DNA of 60,000 nt from Branchiostoma floridae (lineage: Eukaryota; Chordata; Leptocardii; Amphioxiformes; Branchiostomatidae): NCBI RefSeq assembly GCF_000003815.2, contig NC_049984.1:15524765-15584764 (forward strand). Direction: 5' to 3'. Below the pieces are notes generated by a model that saw only the letters and a list, made by a program, of their open reading frames with translations, was not told where the DNA came from and did no database searches. Position numbers and translations under genes: made by a program. Positions 15,200 through 28,600 of this stretch are shown here, in pieces. Position 1 is the first letter of the stretch, and the number at the start of each line of letters is the position of its first letter.

Positions 15200-16688
15200 A
15201 ACAAGCCAAACGACTGTTGTCCTAGATAAATTACATTGACAATTCATAATGAATAAAATGTTTCTAACGTTACATACTGTGTTTGTGTCCACTGACCATA
15301 TTCCCCTGTAGTTTTTGTTCATAATCTTTTTTTAAAAATCATGTAGAGTACTTTGGCACCTGTGCTTTCACTATCATTTCTGATTATAAATTCTCTTTGT
15401 AAGTGCATTTAAACATATCATGTACACAATATAAGAATTACATTGACAGGCAATATGAATTGAATTCAAATCATTACACAAAGTGCTTTTGATAACAAAG
15501 CATAATATGTATATCTTGCAACTTTATAAGTCATAGCAACATCATCTTACGTTTAATTCATACACTTTACACATAACAAATTACATATTTTGACGAGGAT
15601 CACTGAAGTACAAACAGTATTCTACATGTAGTCTAGGTCAAGGAGTTTTATTGGGAGTATTTATATAGCATTTGTGTGTTGAACTACAGCAATTTCAACT
15701 TGATCCTGGAGTTGCTTTGATCCATTGGAATGATTGTGAAATAGTTGGCATAAAGGGGAACATCAGCTTGATCCATAGTCATTCTGAATATTGCTGTACA
15801 CTCCTTTTTGAATGTTTGGACAACTTTCGACATGTTTGAATGACAATCTCCAATTGCTGTTCTTTTTATTCCTGCTGACTCTCAAAATTTTTGGCTGTTT
15901 TGAGAAAATGGAGTAAAAAAACAAACAAACAAATGCAAACCTTGTTCAGGAAATGCGTTTCAGACCTTGGTTCCGAATTCCATAGACTAAATGCCTCAAT
16001 ATGAGGCTTACAATTAATAATTTCATATATGCAAACCAAGGTATATCTTTACCTTAATTTGGAAGAAGTCTTTGCGGAAATAGTTCAAATACAATGTTGG
16101 ATGGATTTTCTAAAAGAATGCTTTGATGCTCTACTTATCGTATAATTCTGTCACATAAAGTTACAATGAGCATTTAGTTGTGCCATCTATTTCAACTAGA
16201 AATATGCACCATGATTTTTTAAAAGTGTACATGCCACATCCTGAGAAGTTCTCTATGATTGTGAAGCTTGCGAATTTCAGTTTCTGGCACCGTCATTGTA
16301 CCTGGCTTTCCTTCAAACACATTCTTAGCCATTGAAGTATAGCTCTTTTCTTAATACAGCACTTATAATGTACATAGCAGTAAAAATTTCAGACAACAGA
16401 ACCATTTTAAAAATGATAATTATTGTGAAAACATATCTGTAAATTTACGAAAAAATAACAAAATACTTTAGAGTTCAAAAGTGTTCTAACTATTCACACT
16501 TAGCTTGGATTTGGATCTGCAACTGGAGGTCTTTATTATTAGAACCTCCACACACATGTATACAAATTTTCACACTTGCTAGGTTGACACTAGATACAGC
16601 CATGCGAACAGTGGTTCTTGTAGTTTTCATTACGAAATGAATACTAAATGTTTTATTGGTCCCAGAATACCTGCCGTCACTCCTGTGT
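15200..16688 (-). other. Probable FOG 3' untranslated region and 3' flank
   Basis: AT-rich sequence downstream of the FOG stop codon with no supportable ORF. Minus-strand AATAAA words occur at about 16535, 15865 and 15640; any of them could serve as the poly(A) signal. I see nothing else in this stretch. Confidence 0.5.
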
Positions 16689-19627
16689 CTACTTGACTAT
16701 GTTTTCACCTGCGTGTGAGGCACAGTAGAATTTTTTGTGTGCGATGAAAGTGGACAAGTTGGTGAAACTGATGTCACAGGAGCGGCAGTACTTTGTGCAC
16801 ACGGGTCCCCTTCTCAGGGCGGCGGAACTGTGCCGAATCACGTTTGTCTTACCTAACATGCTACTGAGGTGATACTGGGCTGGTCCAGGGCTAGCCCGGG
16901 GGTGGACTTTCTCTGCAGACTTGCCTGGACTATTGTTAGGGGTTGACCTATCTGGTAGGTCTATGTTACTTGTACTGCAGGAGGCAGAGGTCTCCGGGTA
17001 ACCTGGATCATACGGCTCCTGTTTCACAACTGTCTGCACTGCTTCTGGTTTCTTTGGAGAGGTTTGTGGAGGGCTTGGCTCCTTGTACTGTGAGCTGTTG
17101 TGAACGTTTTCATCTGGGGAGGAGCTACTGTTGCTGTGAGTTTCTTCTGGCTTGGTTTGGTGGACGTTAGTGGTTTCCTGTTCGTCCTCAGGTTTGGCAT
17201 GTTGGTCCTTCCAATGCTCCATCAATGCCGACATGTCGGCAACGGTGAAGGGGCACAAAGAGCAGCGGAACAGCTGGCTCTCGCAGTGACCCTTCACGTG
17301 GACCATCAGCGCGCTGCAGGTACGAGCCGAGAACTGGCAGTACGGGCACTGGAATGGCGCGCAGTCGTGAGACTCCATCTCTTCCAACGTCCGGAAGGAC
17401 TGTCGGCAGAAGCACATGAACGGCGGCTGTTGGTTGGGGCCTGGTTCTGGGCTTCGTGGTGAAGAGGTGACAGCCACAGCATCCGCTTGTGTCTGTGATG
17501 GAGAGCTCCTCCTTCTTTTCCCCCCATGAGACAAGTGGTCCGAACTGCCAACATCAGCTACATTCCGATCCACAAGTGTCGTCGCCTGACAGTAATACGT
17601 CTTGTGAGCAATGTAGTTCTCGTGCTTATTGTACTGAATGTTACAAGCACTGCAGTGAAAAACGTTGGGTAAGCTAAACTTATCTGACAGGGCTTCGGCT
17701 TCATCTTTTTTACAACGAAGGTCTATTGGCTCACTGGAACTTTCTCCATTCACTCGAACCTCCTTTGATGAGCTGGCATTGTTTTGCTCTTGTGAGGTTG
17801 TACCATTTTCGCTACTAGCATTCTCTACTATAGTATCACTACTACTTCTTTTTATGACTAGATTTAGCACGTTTTCCTGATTATTATCTGTAGGAGCTGT
17901 CTGAGTTGGACTTTGTTTTTCTTCAGTTACAGGGGAATCTTTGGCGGGTGCTTGTGGGCTTATTTGCGGGCTAGCTTCAGGTGTTGGTTTGTTGTCTGTG
18001 TCTACTGTGCTGGTGTCGGGCTCTTGCTGTGTCTCGGTCTGAACAGCTACCGATGCAGCATTATTGCTGTTTGGCACACCACAGTAAGCCATGGCTGCGT
18101 TCTGTACAGCCCTGACCATCCCAGGTCCTCTAACTAGTCTCTCGTCCGTGGACAACCGAACGATGGTACAGTTGGCGGGTTGGACGCACTCCTGCCTTTT
18201 TTCTGTCCCAGCCCGCCTGCTAGCACAGTAATACTGTTTGTGTACTGCAAAGTTCTCATACTTGTTAAATGATATCTCACACTCTACACAGTAGTGACAG
18301 CTGGGAGGGGGTTCCGCCTCGTCGCATTTTAGTGTCGGTTCCACTGCCGACGGAGAGACTACGTCTCTTCTCAGTGCAGGGAGGTTCAGTAGACCACTGG
18401 CAGCCATGTTTTGTACTGGTATAGTGTTAGTTGCAGACACTCTGGAGGGCAGGGGCGAACTGTATTCCTGTTGCGCACTGCTGTAGAGTGGAGACTCTGT
18501 CATGAATGGCGTCACACTGCCCCTGCTGTACTTACTGAGGTGGCGGGTGGAGCAGTAGTACTTCTTGTGAACAAAGTAGTTGTTGATGGAAGTGAACTTG
18601 ATGCTACAGTCTAAGCAATACGTACCTTCGGGGAGGTCGGCTGCGACCTTGTTTGGAATTTGCGAAGGAGAGAGGGAACTCTGTGGAAGACTTGCCTGCT
18701 TGTCGGATGGTGTTACAATGGTGTTAGGGGTGACACCCGGGTCGGTGTGCATTTTCAGGTGTCTGTTCACACTTGCTGCTGAGTTGGCTACATATTGGCA
18801 CAGAGGACACCTATATACAAGGGCTACTCCCGCTTGTGGGCTCAGCGGCATCTTATCTCGTCTTCTCGGACTGTTTGCCTTGACTGCTAGCTGTTCAGGG
18901 CAGGGCTCCTCGAGTCCTGGCTCTTTCTTTATGGCAGTTTTTAATACCTGGTCTTTCAATACGTTTGGAGAAGCTCCATGCTCAGACCTTGCACTTGCAG
19001 GTCTTGACAGGGTGTGTGACGTGCCCTCTTCGCTGGACACGGGGGACTGTGTGTGGAACTGCCTGTGCCACAGCAGCTCGGCCGGGCCGCTCAGAGTGAC
19101 CTGGCATTGGGTGCACTCCACCGTGGCCTGGCTGATGTGGCTGGTCATGTGACGGGTCAGACTGTCCTGATCCTGCGCCACATGCCAGCACACCTTGCAC
19201 ACAAACTTTCCCTCTTTGGAGCCGTCGACGGGAGGCGGCCGCGGACTCAGCTCGGACGGGGACAGCATCTCGGGGCTCGTCTTTGCCTCTTTTGGCACAC
19301 TGCTGCAGGAATGTTCAAGTTCAAGGTGCTGCTGAAGCTGAGCTTTATTGAGAAATGCAGCCATGCACAGTGGACAGGTGAAGGTATGAGTGAGCATATG
19401 GACTTGAAGCAGTCCGGCGTTGGAGAAGGTCTTGTGACAGACTGGACACTGAGCCACCGTGGCCAGTACAGACGGCAGGACCCTACCACGTACTATGGGG
19501 GGTTGGTGTCGCTGGGTGCCGGGGCAGTAGTACATCTTATGAGCGTTCAGGTTGTCCATGTTGCGGTAGACTATTCCACAGTCTTCACAGTCATACACAC
19601 CGACTTTGCCTTCATTTGACATTTTCC
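16689..19627 (-). CDS. ZFPM: FOG exon 7: all zinc fingers, CtBP motif, carboxy end
   Basis: A single 2939-base exon, open throughout, from acceptor TTCTTTCCAG to TAG. The first finger, YDCEDCGIVYRNMDNLNAH then YYC, is the FOG finger 1 type. Later C2HC fingers share the pattern C-x2-C, x12, H, then YYC or FYC. An atypical CFC finger (about 978-995) lacks the normal two-residue spacing and is probably degenerate. Long Ser/Thr/Pro/Gln-rich linkers separate the fingers, and two IKKEP/VKQEP sumoylation-type motifs are present (about 472 and 1107). Concentrating all fingers in one large last exon is the same layout as in vertebrate ZFPM genes. Large antisense ORFs over this exon are shadows. Confidence 0.97.
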
Positions 19628-22600
19628 CTGGAAAGAAGATTTTAACAATTATGAATAAAGCCATACAGTATATTTTTCATTTCATCATCTTTTCATCTAC
19701 ATTATGTTTGCTGTGCAAAACTTTAGTTTTGGACAGGAGGTTCAAGCTACACAAGACTGTATGGACTGTAAGGCTCTATCCACTCACACCAGGATGAACT
19801 CCTCTGACCTCCTTGTGACAAATGATCTTTAAAATATGCTTGAGGTGTGCCTCTTCTGAAACAATGGGCTTCCTGCTTCATGTCCCATACAGAGAGGATG
19901 TTCCTAACCGAAAGTAGGTAGTACTACTCATTTTCCCGTTTTCATTTACTTGAGTGACAAAATAGGTCCTAAGAACACAACAATCCAGGGGGAATGGTAG
20001 AACCTTTGCATTCTAGTCAACCACACTGACTAGCACAGGGGAGATAAATGGGCCAAAGGTTAAAACTCAACATGTAGATTTTATCCTATGTGTAGAAATC
20101 ATGCATAAATGCCAAAGAGTTAAGAAGTCATCCTTCAAGAAACATCACTATTGTATACTTTGTGCAATAGAAGTTGATTTTGTTATGACAAGGGCAAACA
20201 ATATCATCTTTACATTCAGCAAGATTGACTTATTTAACATTTAACTATACAACGTATGGTTTTACACCAAAGGCAAATCCCATTGACATTAGTCAGATCC
20301 TTATCAGTAAAAGAAAAACATGTAAAGGTTAAAGTACAAAGATTATCAACCATACCCTCAGGGGCCCAGAAAGGTTATAATATGTCCACCCACAGGTATG
20401 TTAGAAATCTTACTGCTACTGATTTCAAAAGAGAAAATCAATGGCTGAGAATAAATTGTCACCTGCAGATACAAAGAAATCCACTAGGGGGCTCAAGCCT
20501 ACATGACTTGCTCTCCATTCAAAGAGCATACACCACTCAAAAATCATGACCACAGCATGTCAAGAACTTGTCAATGAGTTATGAAAACTGGAAGTTCTAC
20601 TACAATACCTTAACAGGACACAAGGGAGCCCAAAATCAATCTTTTTACACATGTAAGGTCTTATGAATTATATTTCAACCCACATATTAAGTACGAAGAC
20701 AATCCATCCAGATGTTCTCTAGTTATAGTCTTCACACACAGACATACATACACACAGACACACACACACCCCAAAACATTACCCTTCTTGGAATTGCACT
20801 TAAAAAGAAACTTTTCCTGACAACATGAACCCTTCAAAACACCAAATATACATACATGCAAGTATCAGCTGTTGTTTGGCATCTTGCATGTCCATGCCTT
20901 CAAGTGCATGCTCACTCTGTATACCTGCATAATGAGAAAACTTCCTTAAGTCAGAGTTCTTATTTTGTCATCTACACAATTGTCAATGTTATTGGAGAGA
21001 CTACCATTAGCAAAAGCTAGTAACATTTCATGGTGTATATATATATGCTTACTAGTATGCATATCATTCTAATAGAAGAGTAATAACAACCACTATTAAT
21101 AGTAAAAGGCATAATCATTATTTTCAGTTTCAAAACATGAACCATACTACCTGAGGAAGGCCCTGCTTGTATTAGTGAGGTTCCTGGACTGATGTCATTG
21201 TCTGGTCCATCACTAGTGTTCTATGCATGAGAAAAAATATGAGGTATTACTTCAACCTGCTTAGCTGCACTGTCCTGCAAATGTATTTTAGCAACTGTTA
21301 TCTTAACGGCTATGTATAGAACTAGTAACTGTTGATATATTGCATAAGATAAATCTGTAGGGTTCCCTACACTGTACGTATGCAATGTATATTAACAGTT
21401 TTGGACGTGGTACCTACATGTACAAAATGTAAGAGGGATATCTATTTGATTTGAAACCACATGTACATGTACATGTGTATATGTCAGTGGTCTTTGAAAT
21501 TGATAATGTTTCAGAAAACACAGTACATGTAACTGTAACACAACAAAGCTTACTTCTCACATGGAATATTCTTAGTTGCTTTGACCACCTGATTTTTTTT
21601 CAGTCAAAGAAGGCAGCGAAAAATGCTGCATAAATCTTACTAATAGTATATTTTGAATGTATCAGCTTGATGTATGCATTTCATTTTTCATATGAGGAGA
21701 AAAGTAGGCTTCATACATCAATGACATGCACAATACTGAATGAGAGATACAAACTGACACAAGTTAGATACGATGGCTTTACATCTTCTTGATATAGCTA
21801 TCTATCTTAAAGGTATACGTAGTCCCGAACATATCAAATATTGTGAACACACTGACCTTCTGTTGAGGTAAAGTTGGAGTTTCATCTATGTTGTCATCAC
21901 TTCCCTTGTTGTCATCAGTATCCAGGTTGTCTGCGGAGCCTGAAGTGGTCTGCGACTCTGACTTGGCAACTTTGAAGTTGCTGACGTCCTTGTTACAAAG
22001 ACACAAGAAATGCTCGAAGGTAAAGAACTGCTACGTCTCTCTTATCAAGTGCTGTGTGCTATTCTGGTGTTGCAGACAGTGTGTCAGGAGGTTGTCTTCC
22101 TAGTTTCCTATTCTAGAGAGACCCCAGATAATATTCTCCGAGCAAATATTACGGATTCTATAATTCTTAAACTACCTAAAGTTTTATCCCACTCTGGCAA
22201 GTCTAGGCCAAATGAGTATTTCAGAAAAATAGAAACATTATCAGTACATGACAATCAGACCTACCATAGTGCTTTCTCCATCTCTATATTTTTTCTATCC
22301 CACTCATTGTTTGGTAGCAGTTTAGTCTGCTGTTTTAATTGAAGTTTTTGTCTGTCCGGAAAGTAAATTTCTGTTCTGAGACAGAGGGACAAGTCCTGGA
22401 GACAGCCATTTTCCTTACAAACAACTGTTACAGTTCCTTGGAATTTACCCCCTTAGCTTGATTTGATAAGCAAGCAGACATCTACTCCTTGATAAGCAAG
22501 CAGACATCTACTCTACTCTGGGTCAAAGGTCTTTGGAGTAAAGCCAAGAATCCCCAAGCAAAAATACATTTTATCGCAAACAATGTTCGTCACAGAAAAA

Positions 22601-25600
22601 GTTATTATGTAATTGTAATAACTTAGTACAAAATAACTTTTTTTGCTATTTTCAAATTATACATTTATTGACTGGTCATATTTGTCAATGAATGTTGAGT
22701 CTTGTTAAAGTTTTTTCACTTACTCATGAAAACTCAAATTGGCCTACAGGACGCTTTTCTTGGAGGTCATGATTGTGAGGGAAGAGGAAGTTAGGCTCAG
22801 ACAAAATATAACACAAGATATAGATTACATACTAAAACAAGTTACTAGATTAGAATTAGAAAGGAACAGTTCAACTTGGTATACTATACTGTATTCTTGC
22901 ATGCATAAGACATGAACAAGAAGAAGGAAACGCTAACAAGAAATGATCTAGCAAAAAATCTTTACTTGTTCTTCGGGTGATGACAGGTCCTCCTGATAGT
23001 CGCCATGGTAACCCGCCATGTCCTGGTCCTCCAGGACATCCTGGTCAGCCTCTTCCTGCTGGAAGTCTGCCTCCTGGAGGCCGTGAACTTGGAGAGCCTC
23101 GCCTGGAGCCACCGTCCTGGTCACTACACACCAGATGCTGCCATCTGATGGACAAGATGTCAGTTTTATGCAAAAACTTGTAACAGTTGTATGTCCCTAT
23201 AGCTCAACTGGTAGCAGCCTCACAGTTGAGCTCCTGGTTCCAGTTTAGTGCTTGCATTGGTAACTGGGAGACCCTGGTTCATCTCAGTTGGGGCTGCACC
23301 CGTCTTTTAGAAGGAATGTGAAATGGGTGTCCCGTGTGCAAGGAGGTGCCTCAAACACAATAAAGGGGAGTTCTGTTCAGTTCATCCTCTAGAGAGGTGA
23401 CACCACACTTTCCACAAAGCCCTATCCAAATGTACCCTGCTTTAACTGCCACGAAATTGGAATTAAGAAAATGGTTGCTAAGGACAGGTGGTTGCTTTCA
23501 GGACAGGGTAGGGTTAACTATGTAAAAATGAACTAAGCTGTATCAATATGGGGTCTAGGAAAAAATGTTGTGTTTCCTGTTTCAGTCCTGAAAAAAATAG
23601 GGTCGGCTGGTAGGAATTGTCTTTTTTATGTAATATATTTAGGCTAGCGAAATCTTTAGTGATATATACAATACAGTTGAACAAAGTTAACTGAAATGCA
23701 TAAGGACAGTTGTCTTTCAATGTCAAACTTTAATGCTGTGCATAATATATACATTTATCCTTAATTGCATAGGACAAGCAGTGTTTTTACTTCAAGAGGA
23801 AGCAGGCTGAATAAAAATTCAAACTGGAAGCTATGAGACTCCACTGCCCACCCAAAAAAAGTATAGGGTCGGCAAGTTGTTCTAGAGTAAATAGTGAAAC
23901 AGGAAACACAACATTTTTTTGTTCCTAGGCCATCATGGCTTGTGACTGCAGGTGGCTGCATGTACCAAGTGATTGCCAGGCCAAGTCTGAATGTAACATA
24001 GGTCCTTTGGTATCTTCAGCACAAAGGTAAAATGCTAATAAATGGTTTCAACCAAAGACAAATGACCTCTCAAAAGGACAGGTTTTTGTCTGCTACTGCA
24101 GATTATAACTGGACAAAGCTTCAAGCAAATATAATGATAATAATCATGGATGCAAATTCAAGTCAAAGCGACAAAATAATAACATACATTAAGTTTGATT
24201 AACAGTGACCACACAACAAGGTGTGTAATCTACTGTATGAATATCATTCATCATACTTGTTGGGTTTCATAGTTTCACTTCTTCTTTGTAGGCAGCAGAA
24301 GAAAAAAAAAACTGATTCCACATATCTTTGAAAAATAGAGAATTAGAAATAGCAAAGGCTTTTGAAAATGTGAAGAGATATTGTAATATGTTGAAGTGAC
24401 CTACCCTGTGTACAGATTGTGGTGTTGTGTTCCCCAGAGCTGCTAGCTGGAGGTAACATGAGTAACCAGTGTGATGGGTCCCCCAGCACTACAGTAAATC
24501 CTTCTCCTTCATCACAGGGGACCTGAGAGGATACACAGGATTAGTACTTAGTCTTGTACTTGCACATGGTGAACCTTAAGTGTTCTTTAAGGCTATATTG
24601 GCAAGCACATAAAAAAAATTACCTTCTGTTTTACTCCCCAAAAATTCAATTATTCTCTTTTTCCACGTTGACCATTGCTTGTTGTCATGACCGTAAAAAG
24701 TGACAAGTATATCAAAATCTTACTCAATGGAAAAATGTTACTGGCCCGATTTGGGCAAGTGGGGTAGGTCATGCACTTGCCTGATCAGGACAATAGGATT
24801 GGTGGACTTGTCCAACCCTGGAATGGTTTATAGAAAAACTGTTCATTGCCTAACAGCCATAGAACTGTTCAAAACTCAATACAAAATCAAGGAACATCAA
24901 AGTTCAGAAAACATAACACACAGGATGAGCAAAATGAATGGATTTGAAAGTGCTTTTAACACAGGGACAGCACATAAGTAGTGTTAACTCTCATTACTGC
25001 CTTATGTGAAAAGGGTGTTCATGATGTACAGTTCAGCACCAAGGACAGTGTAACTGCTGGTGTAAGTAAAGAATTAGGCACAGCAGCTGGTGTAGAAGTG
25101 TTACTCATCAATTCACCACCAGAGAAGACCACAATACTATGAAGTGCATACAATAATATATGGGATGTGTCATTCAGCACCAAGGACAGTATAAATCTCC
25201 GGTGAAAATGGAAAATAGACTGATCCCAAAGCCCCACCCACCTCCAATAGAACACAGAAATGTAAAATAAGAACATGAAATTGCAAATATCTGATGGACA
25301 TGCAGGCACTCTTTCATTGGTCAAACTAGTGATAATTGCTATTTTCTCAATGGCTGAACTGCTAATTGTGATAGACAGTCAGGATTGGTTTATTGTGAAG
25401 CGACTCTACCCAAACTTTCTCAAATTCTGATGGTGTACAGTCTTTTATAAATGCAGCTAAAATAGGAAAAGAGCAAAATCTTACAATGCTTTACTTGGGC
25501 AAGCTTAAAGTCTAAGGTTTTAACAAGCCTTGAGGAATGAATGGTACATGTGGTAGAAATCTGCAAAACAATGTTTACTGAACAATACAACTTGTCAATG

Positions 25601-28600
25601 GACAGATGTCAAATTCAGCACCAAGGACAGTTACACATATCTATTTACCACTTTACACACATATGCTGTTTTAAACTGTTGATATCATGGTAAATCATGT
25701 AGTCTGAAACTTCATAATTTAATTTCTACTATCACAGATTACCATTTTGTACCAAAATCACAAAGGGCAGACAGGCTAGTATACATGATGCCTCTTATGT
25801 CCAGTTCTGACTTACTAGATGGTTTTGGTTCACTGTAGTTCCATAGCCATTTTAGGTATTAAGGGGAGTGGGCTGTGCCTAGGGCACTTTAATAGAAGGC
25901 AGATCTCATCCCCTCTCCTTACATCTTTTACCGCCCCAACCAAAGTCAGGTAAATGTACTCATTTGTACACCTGGGTCCGGTGTATGAAGGAAAAGGAAC
26001 AACATTGGTGCTACTAGTATGTCAGGGGATTCAAACCCAAAACCTCTGGAGTATGGGCCAAATACCTTAACTATAAGGTCTGCAAACACAAGGCCAAATC
26101 CATCTTTCAAAGAAAATTAGACAAATTACAGACTTTTAGACTCTTGAGGTCACTTTTTGTTTTGACGCTTAAACTTGAAGGATTTCGGACAAAAAGGAAA
26201 CTTTGCACAAATGCACAAATTATGTCCAACCTTCAGTCCTTTCTGTGGGTCCTTTTCCTCCCCTCCTATCACCACACCACCGTACGGCCCCCATCTCATA
26301 CCGTCAGGAAGTTCTTCACGTGCAGTCAGCGAGACATGGCCTTCTTTCTCTTCAATCTGTAGGCAGCCTGGTAGGGAGCCACTGTTGTCAAATGCTTCAG
26401 TAAAGGTACCTGTAAAAATACAGCATATGATCTTTTAATAAATAGCTGACAAACAAAACAATGTTTCCCTACACCTGAGTAATGAAGACAAATTCATATT
26501 CATGGGTTTAGACAAACCTTTGATTATGATATGAAACATATTATGCTCTTATATTTTCCCCATCACAAAAAAGTAAGAAGAGAAATACAATAAGCAGATT
26601 ATTATTCATATCATAGCTTGACAACGTATACAATAACATGTATCTGTATATTATTCTTTTGTTGTGTCCTGTACTTATGCTAGCAGGTTTATATGTACAA
26701 TAATGGTCTTTATTTATCAAAACATAAAATAATGTGTTTCCGCACTGTTTAACTAATACCAACTTTGTACATTAATCACAACAGAAAACACCTCATAGTA
26801 ATAATGATAACACAAATATTTCAAATCCACAGCAAACACATCATCATAAAAGCATGTGTGTATTAACTAGAGATGAAAGTTGTCGCCCAACAACCATCAC
26901 TGGTACATTTTGTATCTTAATACTTTACTGATGCTGCTTAAAATGTCCAGTGTTAAATCTTTCTTCATCATACGACAAAGCCGGGAGCGCGAAATGTGCT
27001 AAGACATATAACAGCGAGCAGATTAAAATTGGACTGAGCAGTGGAGTTTGGACTATTGCTCGTAGACTTTCAAGTTTTATACCTATGTGTCTGATATTTT
27101 GTGTGAAGGTTCTATGTTACATGATGCATCATAATACCCCCCAGTGAGAGTCGTCATGCTTCATTAAAAACCAAAAAATTTCGAAATTAATTTCGAAATT
27201 TTTTTTTATTTCAAAATTTTTTGGGAAAATTTCAAAATTTTTTGGGAAAATTTCGAAATTCTTTTGAAAACTTTTGAAATTTTCCTTTGCCTAATAGAAA
27301 AATTTTGAAATTTTCTTGTACCTACTAGAAAAATTTCGAAATTTTCAATAAGTAATGCCAAGAAAAATTGAAACATTTTGTTAGTGTAAGAGTTAAACAA
27401 GAATTTCAAATAAGCTATGCACTTCGTTTCTGCATGCCAGACAATTCTCAAGACAACATTACCTCCATAGGATACAACCTCACAGGATACAACCTATTGA
27501 ATCATCTGAAAGTTGTCACCTCATCAACATCTCAAGTCATTTTTGTGGTTTATAAGGTGGCAAATCCAGATGTTTGTCAAGTCACTGAAGAAAGACAGCA
27601 GATACTGTCTAAAGCATCTGGCCGTTTCTATATATACTATCAAGCTATTTGAGTGAATGTTACCTTGCATACCTACTGACTTTGTTTCCTGTTAGCTAAG
27701 GTATATATTGGTTGTTCTTACCTTGCTATCAGTATCTTTGTGTGATGTACAAATGCATGAATGATCAAAATAAAGCATCAAGTAAAAGTTGAAGACACCA
27801 AATCTTAAGAAATACAGACCTACACTTCCCGGCAATTTTACTATATAGAGCCTGAGGACGCTATACACCTGCAAACAACAGTTTATACTTCACAATATGA
27901 ACTGTCATGTAAGAAACGTGGACACTGAACAAGTTTAAGCTCCTTATCAACAATACACAACAAAGCCAAGATCATTAGGTCAATTTTCCAATAAAACAAG
28001 AATGAGTTGAAAAATGACTGATCTGAAATCAAGTGACAACAGCCAAAAGCACCAAACATAATGCTGGCCTACCCTTCACTCCAAGTGCCAGAAGTCAGAA
28101 TAAGTGGGATTTATGTGCACGCATACTGATATTAATACATCATGTCTGAGATTTGTAAAGCATAGTGAAAGATCAGTGTGTGCGGTTTCTCGTTCGAAAA
28201 AAGATGCCGGGAAATTTGACATGTTGTCACATAATTTCGGGGCAAACCCGTTGCTCCTCAAATTAACCGAAAAACTTTGGTATCAATTTAAAGGTGAAGA
28301 AATTGGCTATTACGCGGTGGAGTTAACTAAGGGGATCAAGGTGAATGGCAAAAAAGGCAACCGCAAATAAACAGACCAAAAAATGCCAATGTCTCGAAAG
28401 CCACAGCATTCACTGTCATTTTGCAATGCACGAAATATCTACATGATTGTACTTGGCAAAACCTGTAGATGTGAAAAAGTATAAACATAAGTATGTAGGT
28501 CTGAGGTCTTTTTGCTGCAAAACAAGCGGTTGTTTACACCCGTGCAACGGGGTCATATTGGGTCGCGGCAAAAGCCGTATCTAAGAGAATAACGCGTTCT

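Noticed and set aside
18580-19619. Plus-strand ORFs of 188-190 codons opposite FOG exon 7
   Set aside because: Shadows of the FOG coding exon on the other strand; they encode no known motif.
23195-23290. tRNA gene candidate (A box TAGCTCAACTGGTAGC)
   Set aside because: The acceptor and anticodon stems do not pair, and the A-to-B spacing and following sequence fit a SINE better.
27368-27652. 94-codon ORF (MKHF...) present in both arms of the giant repeat
   Set aside because: The two copies differ mostly by amino-acid-changing substitutions, as expected for non-coding sequence. No domain is recognised.
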